Assembly: GCA_007922305.1 (NCBI GenBank)
Contig: ML677341.1
Coordinates: forward strand, 67,412,409 to 67,476,408
DNA from: Dermatemys mawii
Lineage: Eukaryota > Chordata > Testudines > Dermatemydidae
DNA length: 64,000 nt
Direction: 5' to 3'
Shown: one piece after another, positions 38,101 to 46,000 of the stretch
Position numbering within the stretch: the stretch's first letter is position 1
Layout of the letters: each line of letters begins with the position of its first letter
Translations under genes and position numbers: made by a program
The notes under the pieces: model-generated
The model's input: the letters and a program-made list of their open reading frames with translations, nothing else
What the model was told of the DNA's origin: nothing
The model's database searches: none

Positions 38101-38575
38101 CAAAACCTACAGCCAAACACTTCATATCCCACCCAATTATATCACACAACAGAAGACCTAAAAAGCCTTCTTCTCAAAATTGAGTTTGCAATTTAGTATT
38201 TTTTCTTAAAATCTTAGATTTGCTATATCATAGACATATAAAGTTTCAAGATAAACAAGAAAATACACACTTTGGCTCTCCTATGCAAGTGCAGTCACCA
38301 TATAATTTGTCATTGCAGGTTTACTTACCAACTTCAACAAACTCATTGTCCTCTAGTGTGTCCTCCAGAGTATCATCATGATCCAGCAAGCCAAGGCCTT
38401 TGCACCTCTGAACATAAAATTTCACTTCTTCCACTGAGGCAAAGCCCCCATTATCAGGTTTATTTTTCATGTAACGTCTCACAGCTTCCTTCCCCAGCCA
38501 TCTCACTGTGTTAGTGCCAGTTTGGCAAGGCACTGCCAGCCACTCTCCTCGGACATGCACTGTGTACCTTGGCAT
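14172..38575 (-). CDS. HAL: Histidine ammonia-lyase, complete reading frame in 19 coding exons
   Basis: HAL deaminates L-histidine to trans-urocanate and ammonia in the cytosol, the first step of histidine catabolism. Coding exons, in transcript order: 38329-38575, 37840-37922, 37055-37129, 36885-36957, 36726-36792, 36497-36534, 36286-36411, 29831-29970, 28158-28205, 25805-25952, 25621-25716, 25447-25505, 23955-24035, 23072-23137, 22820-22985, 16969-17103, 15760-15868, 15588-15657, 14172-14321. They sum to 1,977 nt, or 658 residues plus TAA (human is 657 in my memory), and every intron phase matches. The start ATG ([12 protein letters not shown]) has A at -3. The MIO cofactor triad Ala251-Ser252-Gly253 sits in [15 protein letters not shown]162 in [11 protein letters not shown] and N305 in NGTQ are family active-site residues. 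Intron 18 appears to use a GC donor. About eight residues at the end of the second exon diverge strongly from human. Confidence 0.96.
14322..15587 (-). other. HAL: Last HAL intron (intron 18), probable GC-AG intron
   Basis: On the minus strand it starts GCAGGTGTTG and ends CCTGTAG. I recognise no repeat in it. See the separate finding on the donor. Confidence 0.7.
15588..15657 (-). CDS. HAL: HAL penultimate coding exon, followed by a probable GC donor
   Basis: This exon reads from the second part of an Arg codon through [16 protein letters not shown] to VEQK. Only ending after AAG (15588) keeps frame with the last exon, which starts in phase 0 with GTT TGG GAA at 14321. The intron therefore begins GCAGGT instead of GT. 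The nearest GT (15584-15583, minus strand) lies four bases downstream. Using it would add GCAG, shift frame, and give a stop after six extra residues. Confidence 0.85.
15958..16072 (-). repeat. MIR/CORE-SINE-like fragment
   Basis: TTAGTACCTCACAATGTCAAAGTGCTATGCAAAG followed by CCATTTAATAGATGGGGAAAC resembles the antisense tail region of MIR-type SINEs. It is decayed and short, and lies in HAL intron 16. Confidence 0.4.
18374..19320. mobile_element. DNA-transposon-like element with inverted ends, about 0.95 kb
   Basis: The left end GGGCTTTGCTACACTTGCA and the reverse complement of the right end, GGCCTGGCTACACTTGCA, form a TIR of about 18 bp with few mismatches. The interior has a poly-C run (about 18896-18909) followed by a CpG-rich stretch. 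No convincing target duplication is visible. The 145-residue open frame at 18336-18773 runs through this element and is not a gene. Confidence 0.55.
19410..19830. repeat. Interspersed element, copy A of a diverged pair
   Basis: It shares ordered segments with 21000-21460, including CCTGTGACCAGGGG, ACCATTTTGCCTCTCCCA versus GCCATTTTGATTCCAGCC, and GAAAGCCAGCTGAGCCTGT versus GAAAGCCAGCTCAGCCTGT. The two are same-orientation copies about 1.6 kb apart in HAL intron 15. A decayed LTR pair is possible but not shown. Confidence 0.5.
21000..21460. repeat. Interspersed element, copy B of a diverged pair
   Basis: This is the partner of the copy at 19410-19830. It is followed by GTGAATAAAATGGCTGCG (an AATAAA) at about 21580. 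I recognise no retroviral reading frame between the copies. Confidence 0.5.
22144..22248. repeat. 19-bp palindromic minisatellite interrupted by a 10-N gap
   Basis: The unit AATAAGGGACATCCCTTAT repeats with exact 19-base spacing on both sides of Ns at 22192-22201. Each unit contains ATAAGGGA-CA-TCCCTTAT, an inverted repeat. The right flank CTGTTGGCAACCCTAG looks like the terminus of a MITE. True copy number is unknown because of the gap. Confidence 0.9.
22192..22201. other. Assembly gap (10 N)
   Basis: Ten undetermined bases lie inside the palindromic minisatellite. The gap lies in HAL intron 15 (16969-17103 / 22820-22985), so no coding sequence is affected. Confidence 0.99.
22334..22628. 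mobile_element. Harbinger-like MITE with TAA target duplication
   Basis: The left end GGCCTTGTCTACACTA and the reverse-complemented right end GGCCTGGTTTACACTA form a TIR. TAA flanks both sides (22331-22333 and 22629-22631), the 3-bp TWA duplication typical of PIF/Harbinger. Inside, about 22531-22605, is a long imperfect hairpin around CTTCAGCTAT ... ATAGCTGAAG. It lies just 3' (minus-strand sense) of the HAL exon at 22820. Confidence 0.75.
24393..25107. mobile_element. Solo-LTR-like element, 715 bp
   Basis: It begins TGTGACAAAG and ends CTCCGTCACA, giving TG...CA termini with a 6-bp inverted end TGTGAC/GTCACA. It is flanked by the 4-bp direct repeat TTAG (24389-24392 and 25108-25111). It resembles a turtle repeat family I know from internal text such as GCCCTCTACTCTGGGCTCCA. 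A solitary LTR of an endogenous retrovirus is the best reading; no internal viral gene is adjacent. It lies in HAL intron 12. Confidence 0.65.
26783..26905 (-). repeat. Interspersed repeat of the GAAGTGGGTTTTTTACCCACGAAAGCTT type, copy 1
   Basis: The ordered blocks TAGCTGTGTTAGTCTGTATC, CATCTGAAGAAGTGGG, ACCCACGAAAGCTTATGC and GTCTTTAAGATGCCACC belong to a common turtle repeat; the orientation is the reverse of the copy at 40283. GAAGTGGGTTTTTTACCCAC is a small hairpin within it. Confidence 0.6.
26945..27135. mobile_element. Decayed MITE of the GTCTACACT type
   Basis: GGGCAGGTCTATACTATCA and AAGTCAATCTAAGGTATG on the left, and AAGTCTAACTTACC on the right, resemble the Harbinger-like family at 22334. 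The ends are too eroded for a firm TIR. It lies in a HAL intron. Confidence 0.4.
28855..28940 (+). repeat. MIR/CORE-SINE-like fragment
   Basis: GTGCCTCAGTTCCC followed by TCTGTAAAATGGGGATCTC closely matches the well-known MIR segment CCTCAGTTTCC...CTGTAAAATGGGGAT. It is followed by a CR1 3' fragment. Confidence 0.6.
28978..29155 (+). mobile_element. CR1 LINE 3'-end fragment
   Basis: GTGGAACAAGCTACCAAGG, GGAATCTCCATCATTTGAGA and GTAGACTAAATGATGCCA follow the 3' part of avian/turtle CR1 elements in sense orientation. It is decayed and lies in a HAL intron. Confidence 0.65.
29831..29970 (-). CDS. HAL: HAL exon encoding the MIO electrophile (Ala-Ser-Gly)
   Basis: This 140-base exon starts with two bases completing an Ala codon and ends in phase 0 at AAA TAT before GTAAGA. 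It encodes the segment from [10 protein letters not shown] to GWADAKY, including the Ala-Ser-Gly triad that cyclises into the 4-methylidene-imidazole-5-one group required by the aromatic ammonia-lyase family. It is isolated by large introns: about 6.3 kb upstream and 1.6 kb downstream. Confidence 0.95.
30366..30460 (-). mobile_element. CR1 LINE 3'-end fragment, antisense
   Basis: AGAATCATAGAAATGTAAGGC, GGAAGGGACCTTGAAAAGTC and CCTGCACTGAGGCAGGACC are the reverse complement of the CR1 3' UTR with its ATTCTATGAT tail. It lies in HAL intron 7. Confidence 0.85.
30690..31810. repeat. GC- and pyrimidine-rich repeat region
   Basis: Composition jumps here compared with the AT-rich intron. The core (about 31100-31270) is a degenerate array of CCCAGCTCCCAGG-like units. 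CAGGGCTGATTTTAGGGG at the left and CCCTGAATTTAGCCCCTAA at the right suggest eroded inverted ends. It is probably a non-autonomous element; the open frames on both strands are compositional. Confidence 0.45.
32192..32505. mobile_element. Tigger/pogo-like MITE, 314 bp
   Basis: The left end CAGTAAAACCTTAGAGTTAC and the reverse-complemented right end CAGTAGGACCTCAGAGTTAT form a TIR of about 27 bp, with TA on both sides (32190-32191 and 32506-32507). CAGTA ends and a TA target fit TcMar-Tigger elements. A poly-T run sits at 32365-32382. It lies in HAL intron 7. Confidence 0.8.
33290..33726. mobile_element. AT-rich hAT-type MITE, 437 bp, with exact 8-bp target duplication
   Basis: The left end TAGAGCTGGTTCAAA and the reverse-complemented right end CAGAGCTGAACAAA are inverted. 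ACTGAATG flanks both sides exactly (33282-33289 and 33727-33734). The interior is rich in AAAATTTT-like text without coding potential. Related ends appear at 47327. Confidence 0.85.
33908..34818. mobile_element. TA-flanked MITE (GGTGACCAGA ends), split by an inserted element
   Basis: The left part TAAGGTGACTAGATAGTAAG and the right part GATGTCTGGTCACCCTA are the two ends of the family also seen intact at 50524-50648, TA on each side. A 765-bp GC-rich element (34005-34769) separates them, with its own 8-bp target duplication. Confidence 0.8.
34005..34769. mobile_element. GC-rich hAT-type MITE, 765 bp, nested in another MITE
   Basis: The left end CAAGGGTGGGCAAAC and the reverse-complemented right end CAGGCGTGGGCAAAC are inverted, and the exact 8-bp duplication CTCTAGTA flanks it (33997-34004 and 34770-34777). 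The interior is a C-rich degenerate array plus a GC-rich block. Long open frames on both strands here are compositional. Confidence 0.9.
35375..35455. repeat. Recurrent interspersed motif (GATTTCAATGGAACTACTCAC type)
   Basis: The text around GATTTCAATGGAACTACTCA and CACATGAGTAAACATG resembles a repeat widespread in turtles and other amniotes, with internal symmetry. Relatives occur at about 2758, 13880, 18283, 21870 and 25190. Confidence 0.45.
36147..36204 (+). repeat. Interspersed-repeat tail, copy 2
   Basis: TCCTTGGGACAGGACTC and TGTGCAGTGCCTAGCACAAT match the tail seen at 425-485. It ends about 80 bases from the HAL exon at 36286. Confidence 0.5.
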
Positions 38576-38605
38576 ACTTCTCCTCTGTCCACCGTTGTCC
38601 CTCCA
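38576..38605 (-). promoter_or_regulatory. HAL: HAL 5' UTR segment directly before the start codon
   Basis: On the minus strand, CCTGTAG (an acceptor-like site, AG at 38607-38606) is followed by about 30 bases and then the HAL ATG with A at -3. This suggests the first coding exon begins at 38605 and that a noncoding exon lies further upstream, as is known for mammalian HAL. I could not place that upstream exon. Confidence 0.4.
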
Positions 38606-39349
38606 CTACAGGCGGCTGTGGTGTGAATCAGCCTTGTGTTTACCACACTATAGCCTAAAGAACAGCACCTGATTGGATTCCAATGTCCCAATCAGAGAAG
38701 GACAAAAATCCCCCCTCACCCCCAGATCCCCACCTTCACATATAAGTTGGTTAAATACACTAAGTTTATTAACTAAAAAGCCAGCCCTGGCAGCAAACCT
38801 TTTCCTAGACAGGAGATGGGAAACCGCTGACATAGGAGTTACCTTCTGAGATTGTGCCAAGGATGTAGCGTTGCTTGTGCATTTAAAAAAATTCAGTGCT
38901 CTAAACAAGTTCTTACTAAGTGGCAACAGATTCTACCCTCTTATGAAAAACCCTCACAGTACAAAGTGGAGTGATACCCACATCATAACACACACTACTA
39001 TGGACTGACACTAAGTGACCCTCTTGGTAGGACAGAATGGACACTGAATTATGAACTCACCTCTAAAGATGCAGTCTCTCCAGAGCAGGGTAAGGCCAAT
39101 TGTCAGGGCAGCAAAAGGAAGCTTGCGTTACTGATCTTCATGCTGGTGCAGTTTTGAGACTATGTAACATCGCAGCCTACAAAATAATTTTGGTTCTTGG
39201 TGTTGGCTGTCGAGCACCTTTCACAACCACTCTTTAAAAAGTCATATTTACTGCAGACTCGCAGCACACAAACTGACCTTGGCACATTCCATAAGAGTAT
39301 GTTATATTTTAATGTAAAAATGGTAAAACCAGCTTCTCTGCTACCTCTT

Positions 39350-39560
39350 TAGCCACCATATTTGCTTGCAGGCCTAATTCTGCAAGTTGTAAAGCTGAAC
39401 AACCCTCAAGGGTTGAATCCCAGTCACGGAACCCCTTGGTTCTGGAATTGTATAGGTGATCCTTCTTACAGAGTCCAAACATTAACAGGATTTTGCCTGA
39501 ATAAAGAGCCAAACCTTAGGATTTGAGGATCGTTGTCCATGCATGCCTGGTTGTTGGCTT
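39350..39560. repeat. Unnamed interspersed repeat, copy 1
   Basis: TTGCAGGCCTAATTCTGCAAG, GTTGTAAAGCTGAACA, GGGTTGAATCCCAG, CAGAGTCCAAACAT and AAACCTTAGGATTTGA align in order with 40408-40600. Both copies lie between the 5' end of HAL and the 3' end of LTA4H. The family is unknown to me. Confidence 0.6.
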
Positions 39561-40059
39561 GCTCACAGCTCTCCTGTACCTGGCGTACGCTCCAAGGCAG
39601 CAGAAATTATGTCGGGGAATGAAGATCCACAATAGCTGAATGAACTTTGTCACTCATTAGACCAATGAGTTCCTCACACATTGCCTTGGAGAAGTATGAT
39701 GGGTTACCTTTGGCAGCATTCCCACATTTTGAGATATTGCCTGCTAAAAATGGGTCAAACTGAGCTACAAGCTCTAACAATCCCAAGAAATTTCCATTCT
39801 GCAATGATCCAAATATGTCATTTGATCCCCAGAAAGTTAGACCACGTTCAGCTGTTTAAACGACAGCTATAACATGCTGCAAGACATGTTGCCAGTATTC
39901 ACGCTCCCCTTTAATCTGTTCTTCCAATTTGTGTGTCAATCCAAAGTCCTGTTTTCGATTTAAATATGTCAACATTGAATCTGTGAGTAGTGCTATTTTC
40001 ATGTTGTTCAATTTTTCCCGTGATGCTTCAATGCTTTTTTTGAAATATCAAATATAAAT

Positions 40060-40160
40060 TTAAAACAACAAACAATCTAATTTTTTTGGTGCCCCCTGCT
40101 TTGCTGATGCCCTAAGCACGTGCTTAGTCTGCCTATTGGGTAATCCAGCCCGGACCTCAC
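40060..40160. repeat. Interspersed-repeat fragment
   Basis: GGTGCCCCCTGCTTTGCTGA and CCCTAAGCACGTGCTTAG, then TGCCTATTGGGTAATCCAGC, resemble a turtle repeat end that I recall but cannot name. AAGCACGTGCTT is a perfect palindrome. Confidence 0.4.
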
Positions 40161-40282
40161 CTACCTTGTGTCAGATATACCAAAAAACATTTACTCTATT
40201 GAATCGGTGCTAGTATGTAGAAAGACAGATATTTTCAAACCAGAAGGAGGCTATTACAGAGCACAATAAATTAGTATAAAGA

Positions 40283-40398
40283 ATGAGGAGCACTTGTGGC
40301 ACTTTAGAGACTTAACAAAGAGTCCTGTGGCACCTTAAAGACTAGCTAAAGTATTAGAGCATAAGCTTTTGTGGGCTAATACCCACTTCGTTGGAATT
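40283..40398 (+). repeat. Interspersed repeat, GCATAAGCTTTTGTGGGCTAATACCCACTTC type, copy 2
   Basis: GAGGAGCACTTGTGGCAC, CTTAAAGACTAGC and AGCATAAGCTTTTGTGGGC match the family at 26783-26905 in the opposite orientation. Confidence 0.6.
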
Positions 40399-40407
40399 AG
40401 ACACCAA

Positions 40408-40620
40408 ATTTCCTTGCAGGCCTGACTGTGCAAGTTGTAAAGCTAAAAAGCACTGAGCACTTGGGGGTTGAATCCCAGCCAAGGCAGCCCTTGGGTCTGG
40501 AATTGTAGAAGTGACCCTTCTTACACAGAGTCCAAACATCAATGAGATTTTTCCTAAATAAGAAGCTAAACCTTAGGATTTGATTATCATGGCCCAAGCG
40601 TGGCTGATACTTATTCCCAG
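40408..40620. repeat. Unnamed interspersed repeat, copy 2
   Basis: It aligns with 39350-39560 through TTGCAGGCCTGACTGTGCAAG, GTTGTAAAGCTAAAA, GGGTTGAATCCCAG, AGAGTCCAAACATC and AAACCTTAGGATTTGA, same orientation, about 1.05 kb apart. Confidence 0.6.
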
Positions 40621-41511
40621 CTCCCCATTTACAAGTGTACACTCCAAGTCAGAACAAACTGTTTAGGGGAATGAAGATATCACCATCCTATCAGATGGGA
40701 AAGAAACTTTCCTCCCTTTGTCAGGTCCATATCAATCACTGCAATCAGAGTGTCTATAAACAGGAGGACGTATTAGGAATACCCACAGACCCCTGAGAAC
40801 ACTGCTGTACTGAGCTTTCTTTGTAGACTCAGGAAGCAGGAAGGGACTAAAATATGGTGTAGAAAAATGCCAGCTTGAAGAGAACGAAGTAAAACATATA
40901 CTTGGTACAATCAACATGTATTTCCCAGCACAGGAATCTTGGATAGCTTCACCTTTAAAGAGGAAGACATACCCTCTTCATTTTAAAATGGTTTAGCATA
41001 AGGGATAAACATGTTGCAAGAGACCATCTGTTTCACCTTGTATGTAACCATGACAGTGATTACTTTTCCAGACCTGAAGAACTCTATATAGCTCAAATGC
41101 TTCTCTTTCACCAACTGAAGCTGCTTCAATAAAATATTACCTAGCCTGCCTTGTATAAGATATACTTACACATTTACGCTACACATTACCTATTGTATCA
41201 GTGTCAGCATGAGGAAAGGCAGATATTGTCAAGCCATTAGGAAGCTATTACAAATCACATTTAATTAGTCTAGACTTGTAGGAATTTGCAGAAGAGAAAA
41301 ATTTGAAGTCAATTTTCCACTATCTGTAGAATGTGACTAAATTAAATTCACTTGATGGTTCCTCCAAGGAAAATCATTTAAAAATCAAAATTTACAGTGT
41401 TCAAAAATAGAAAATGTTTTTCACAAATCTGAGAAAATATCCTTTGCTATTTTAGGAAGAACAATGGACTACACAATCCTCCCCTCATCATAGAATACCC
41501 ATATTTCAGAG

Positions 41512-41545
41512 TGTGAGTGTGTGTGCGAGAGAGAGAGAGAGAGGA
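41512..41545. repeat. (GT)n/(GA)n microsatellite
   Basis: A GTGTGAGTGTGTGTGCG run merges into GAGAGAGAGAGAGAGA. It lies between HAL and LTA4H. Confidence 0.8.
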
Positions 41546-41751
41546 AATGGGTATCCTTCTCCAAATGCCATGATCTCAACCAGACATTAATACTCTATGC
41601 TGAAGAGTACGATGGGAAAGTGTGGCTCAGTAAGGCTTTATCCACAGAAAACTATAACAATTTAATGCAGCTTCCTCAGAAAGAAGCATTTTCAGTTTGA
41701 GTGCCTTTTATCAAGTTAATTCAACAGTTTTTAACTAGTACTTGAATAGAT

Positions 41752-42058
41752 TATCAGGAACAGTCAGCATGGATTCACCAAGGGCAAGTCACGCCTGACC
41801 AACCTAATTGCCTTCTATGATGAGTTAACTGACTTGGTGGACAAGGGGAAAATGGTGGACATGATATATCTTGACTTTAGCAAAGATTTTGATACAGTCT
41901 CCCACAGTATTCTTGCCAGCAAGTTAAAATAGTATGGATTGGATAAATGGACTATAAGGTGGATAGAAATCTGGCTAGATCATCAGGCTCAATGCGTGAT
42001 CAATGGCTTGATGACTAGTTGGAAGCCGGTATCAGGCAGAGAGTGCCCCTAGATCTCA
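41752..42058 (+). pseudogene. CR1 LINE reverse transcriptase fragment
   Basis: The plus-strand frame reads [20 protein letters not shown] and then [17 protein letters not shown], the fingers/palm motif of CR1 reverse transcriptase, followed by an in-frame TAG and KWTIRWIEIWLDHQAQCVI. It is truncated and broken, so a dead copy. An antisense CR1 3' segment follows. Confidence 0.85.
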
Positions 42059-42185
42059 TACACTGCAACTTGAAACCATTACTCCTTGTTCTGTCATCTG
42101 CCACCGCTGAGAACAGTCAAGCTCCATCCTCTTTGGAACCCCCTTTCAGGTAGTTGAAGGCTCCTATCATATACCCCCTGAGCCA
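42059..42185 (-). mobile_element. CR1 3' fragment, antisense
   Basis: CACTGCAACTTGAAACCATT, TGTTCTGTCATCTGCCACC and CAGGTAGTTGAAGGCTCC are the reverse complement of the 3' part of another CR1 subtype. Opposite orientation to the adjacent RT fragment shows two separate insertions. Confidence 0.65.
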
Positions 42186-42674
42186 GGCAGGTAAAGTCAA
42201 TGGGGCTACTCCTGTGCTTAAATCCGTAACTGATTAAGGGCCCATCTCAGGACTGTTTACATAAAACACAGTGAGCCAACAGACACAGGACGAGGCCTGA
42301 AAGTTTAGTGCTGAAATTTCAGCTTGAAATATTGTGACTAACTTTTTTGTCAAAATTCAGTTTTTTGACAATCAGCTCCAGCTGTTACTATATATAACTG
42401 TCGTAACGTACTGTAACTCATGTTAACAAAACCATCAAAAATTAAGGTTGGGGGGGAAACAAAATTGTTCAGATACTAAAGTAATGTAGGTCACACAATT
42501 AAAAACACAGGTTTATATAACATGATTTTAAGTTCCAAGCACATTCAACTTTTCTTCCAAGTTTATTCTAGAAATCAGAATATTTGAAGTCAGCAAGGAA
42601 AAGCTATTTATTATGACATTTTTATTGTTACTGTCTATACTTGTTGATTGTATAAGACCAGACAAGTTGCCTGT

Positions 42675-42680
42675 TTTATT
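42675..42680 (-). promoter_or_regulatory. LTA4H: Candidate LTA4H polyadenylation signal (AATAAA on the minus strand)
   Basis: TTTATT on the plus strand lies about 415 bases past the LTA4H stop. Two further TTTATT hexamers follow at 42621-42626 and 42607-42612, so alternative ends are possible. This is inferred from position only. Confidence 0.45.
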
Positions 42681-43092
42681 AAAAACATTTTTTTACCCAA
42701 ATATTTAAAGATTCAGGACTTCAACTGTGTTTTGCTGTATGAAAGCTTGTATGAAAAAAAGATTTGATTTTGTTCAAAATTTGTTAAAAAAAAAAAAAAA
42801 GCCCACACATGGTTGATAAACACAAATGCATCTCAGAAAAGTCACTTTTTCTTTAAGAACTTTATAATTTGTTTGTACTAGAGCCATTCATTCATCTCCC
42901 AAAAATGTATCAGTTTTCCAAAACTTCATTTGATGTACAAGACTGAAGTTTTTAAATTTCATCTTGAAGATCCAGTTAAGCCAAATTATTGCCACAGTAG
43001 CAGAACACAGACAGTTAATCAAGCATACATGTTAGCATAATCTGCAGAGTTACCATTTTGTTTTAGTAGTTTGCCATAATTTTTAAAAGAAA

Positions 43093-46000
43093 TTAAGCAG
43101 TTTGTCCTTGACCCACATTCAAGTCTTTGGCCACCAGCATTGCAGCCACTGGATGCATACGTGCTTTGTGCTGCATGAATAAGCTGACAGCTTGATCACG
43201 AGACTTCTCAAAGTTGTAGAGGTCCCTGCAAAAAATTCCACAAGTACAAATAAGAAACTAGTCTAAATATGGATTTTCACCTGAAAGTTTTCTTCTTACA
43301 TTGAAGATTTTATATTAAGATTATCCTTTATATAATAGGTTTCCACTCTGCAATATAAGTTTGCTAGGTTGTTATGTTAAAAAAAATTGATACAATATAA
43401 AAACCTCAATTTATCCTGTAAATGTCGAGATATTCATGATCAAAGTGCTCTAGAAGGTCTATAGTTAATCACTTCCTGCTCTAATTCAAAGAGGAATTAA
43501 TTCAAAGGAGTCCTATGACCTGTGTTACACAGGAGTGTCCACAACTATAATTATTTTATTTAAGTGCATTTGTAAGTTCTAAGGGTGAGTCTTACCTAAA
43601 CAAGGGACGAGTGAACTTCATCCTGCCTTGGTCTGTAGCCATTTTTAGAGCCAGAGGAATGGCTTCTTCCCACTTGGCTTGGATGCAGAGGCGTAACCAT
43701 CTGAAAAATGTAGTTAAACATGAATTTCTCCTCCAAGTTAGCTGCCAATTTTTAATTGTAGCCGTTTTCAAATTTGTGATCTTCCACTAATAATATCCAG
43801 TACCGTGTTCCCTAACTCCACCCTAAGAATGATGAGGTCATGCTACCATACATGCAACATGACATTCAGATACTAAGTACTTCAAGTTCATAATGAAGTT
43901 GAACGCGGTCTCTGGGTTTCCCCACACTGACTTTTGCAATTATTTCTCTTATAATGATGAATGTATTTGTTATGATAATGCCCAAAAGCACTGATCAGAG
44001 TGCTGTATATTTGGAGAATGTCATTGCATAGCAGTCAGTGTCTATTTGCACAAGCTCATCCATTTTAGTATAAATACAAAAATTAAGCAAAAGTGTGTGT
44101 GTCCTATTATGTTTTTGTAGAATGGAACATCTCAGATTGTATATAAGCTAGTATTTTCTCTTATCAAACACTTTTCATGAAGCAATTTCCATACTATTAC
44201 TAACCTGAATCTTATTTCAGAATTGTTTACAGCATTGAAGTTATAAACTTCCTGCATTCGCTTTACATGTGACACTGGAAGTGGTGCCTGAAAAAAGTTG
44301 CAAAAGTAGAATGAATAAGAGGTATATTTCAACTGATGTTCTCTGAGAGGAAGCAAAACCTAGAAAGAAGAAGACTTTCACTACAAGGGAGAGACGATTT
44401 AACAAAAAACTGATAGCTACTGGTAAGTGCTTGCATATTTCCTCCCTTTGTTCCACTCTACCTAACTAAGGAAGGGGCAAGGAATAGCATGGTAGTTACT
44501 AAGGCTTTGTCTACACCAGCACTTTTGTTGGTCAGGGGGTTGAATAACCACCAATGTAAGTTTCACTGACAAAAGCCCTGGTGTGGACAGTGCTATGTCA
44601 GTGGAAGATGCTTTCACTGCTCGCTGGGATGGTGGTGGTGCTTTAAAATACACAGCAGCTACACAGGAGACCAAGGTCTGTAGTACAGACATAGCCTATG
44701 TCTGTGAAACTTTAGTATAGACCTAGTATCACTGAAGCACTCCAAACTGGTTACAATTTTATTCAAAGTTTAGTCACACAACACATAAAAGCTAAATTCA
44801 AACAAACCCAAATCACTTCTTAAATTTTGTTTACACTTCCTTGACTGAAAATCTCCTGATGTTACTTGTCAGGAGAATAATCTAGAAAGAATGGGTGTTG
44901 GAGACCTCTTACTGGTTATCGCAAAGAACAGCAAATGATTTTAAGTAGGATGAATAAGGAACTTCAGAAGTGTTGAGCAACGTATGAGCTCCCTCCTTTT
45001 ACAAAATAGATTTGTGGCTTTACTTGCATTCTTAGGAAGTCAGACTTCTCCTAGCCTGCACTTACCTCCAGTAGCAACAGTGCCAGGAACTCAATCAACT
45101 GATGGGATGACAAATCCTTTAGATCTGCTGAGCTGAATGAGCATAAATCACTTTCTTTGGCCTAAACAAGCAAATAAAGAAGAGTTTATAATTGGCTTTT
45201 TCAGCAGAGACATCATCTATCTGCTTTTGTTTACGGTTACCTGTATTTAACTTCAAGCTACTTCATGTAAAAATACTGTTTAAGGTTTAAATTACAAAGG
45301 TTACAGAAAACAAAAAAGAATCCAAAAATGGGACAGCTGTGGGGCTCGTTGATTGTTTTTTTGTTTTCACCATTTCATTTCCTATTAAAGATAATGAAAT
45401 AAAGTGCAAAGTTTAAGAGATTCTGATTTAAAAAAAATATCAGAAGTTGAGTAAAACATTTGCAATATGTACTTTTTAGTATAAAAAAAAAAATCTTTGG
45501 CAAGAGGAGAATTAGGTTGAAGCAAATGCGTAGTAGGGCCAAAACACACAAAACTGGCAAAAATAAGGATGCTACACTCCTTAGCAAAACTAAAAGCAGG
45601 TTACTGCGGATGACCAATGATTTATTGCAATTGGCTTTGCTTAATTTTACCAAGGAGTACATACTTCCTGCTTTATAAAGGAGGTGCAGCGTTAGTATGA
45701 GGATATAATCAGTAATGGAGATTTACTTCTACATCTGTGCGTATCAAAAAAAATTTTGAAATTGCTGTCCTAAGGCATAGAGTAAACTATGCATAATGGA
45801 ATTTGCACATTATCTGCGTGCACTAGATAGCTGTCTAAGTACTTAGTTTACATGTACAATGCAGTTTCTCGTTTCAAGAAGTTGCAGCACCTCTACAGAC
45901 TTTTTGAAAGTTTAACCTATGAAATAATGCAAAAATGCATGGCATCGTTTCTCTCATCAGACACACACTTTCTTTGGCCAGTGAGGACGTGAGCCCTTCT

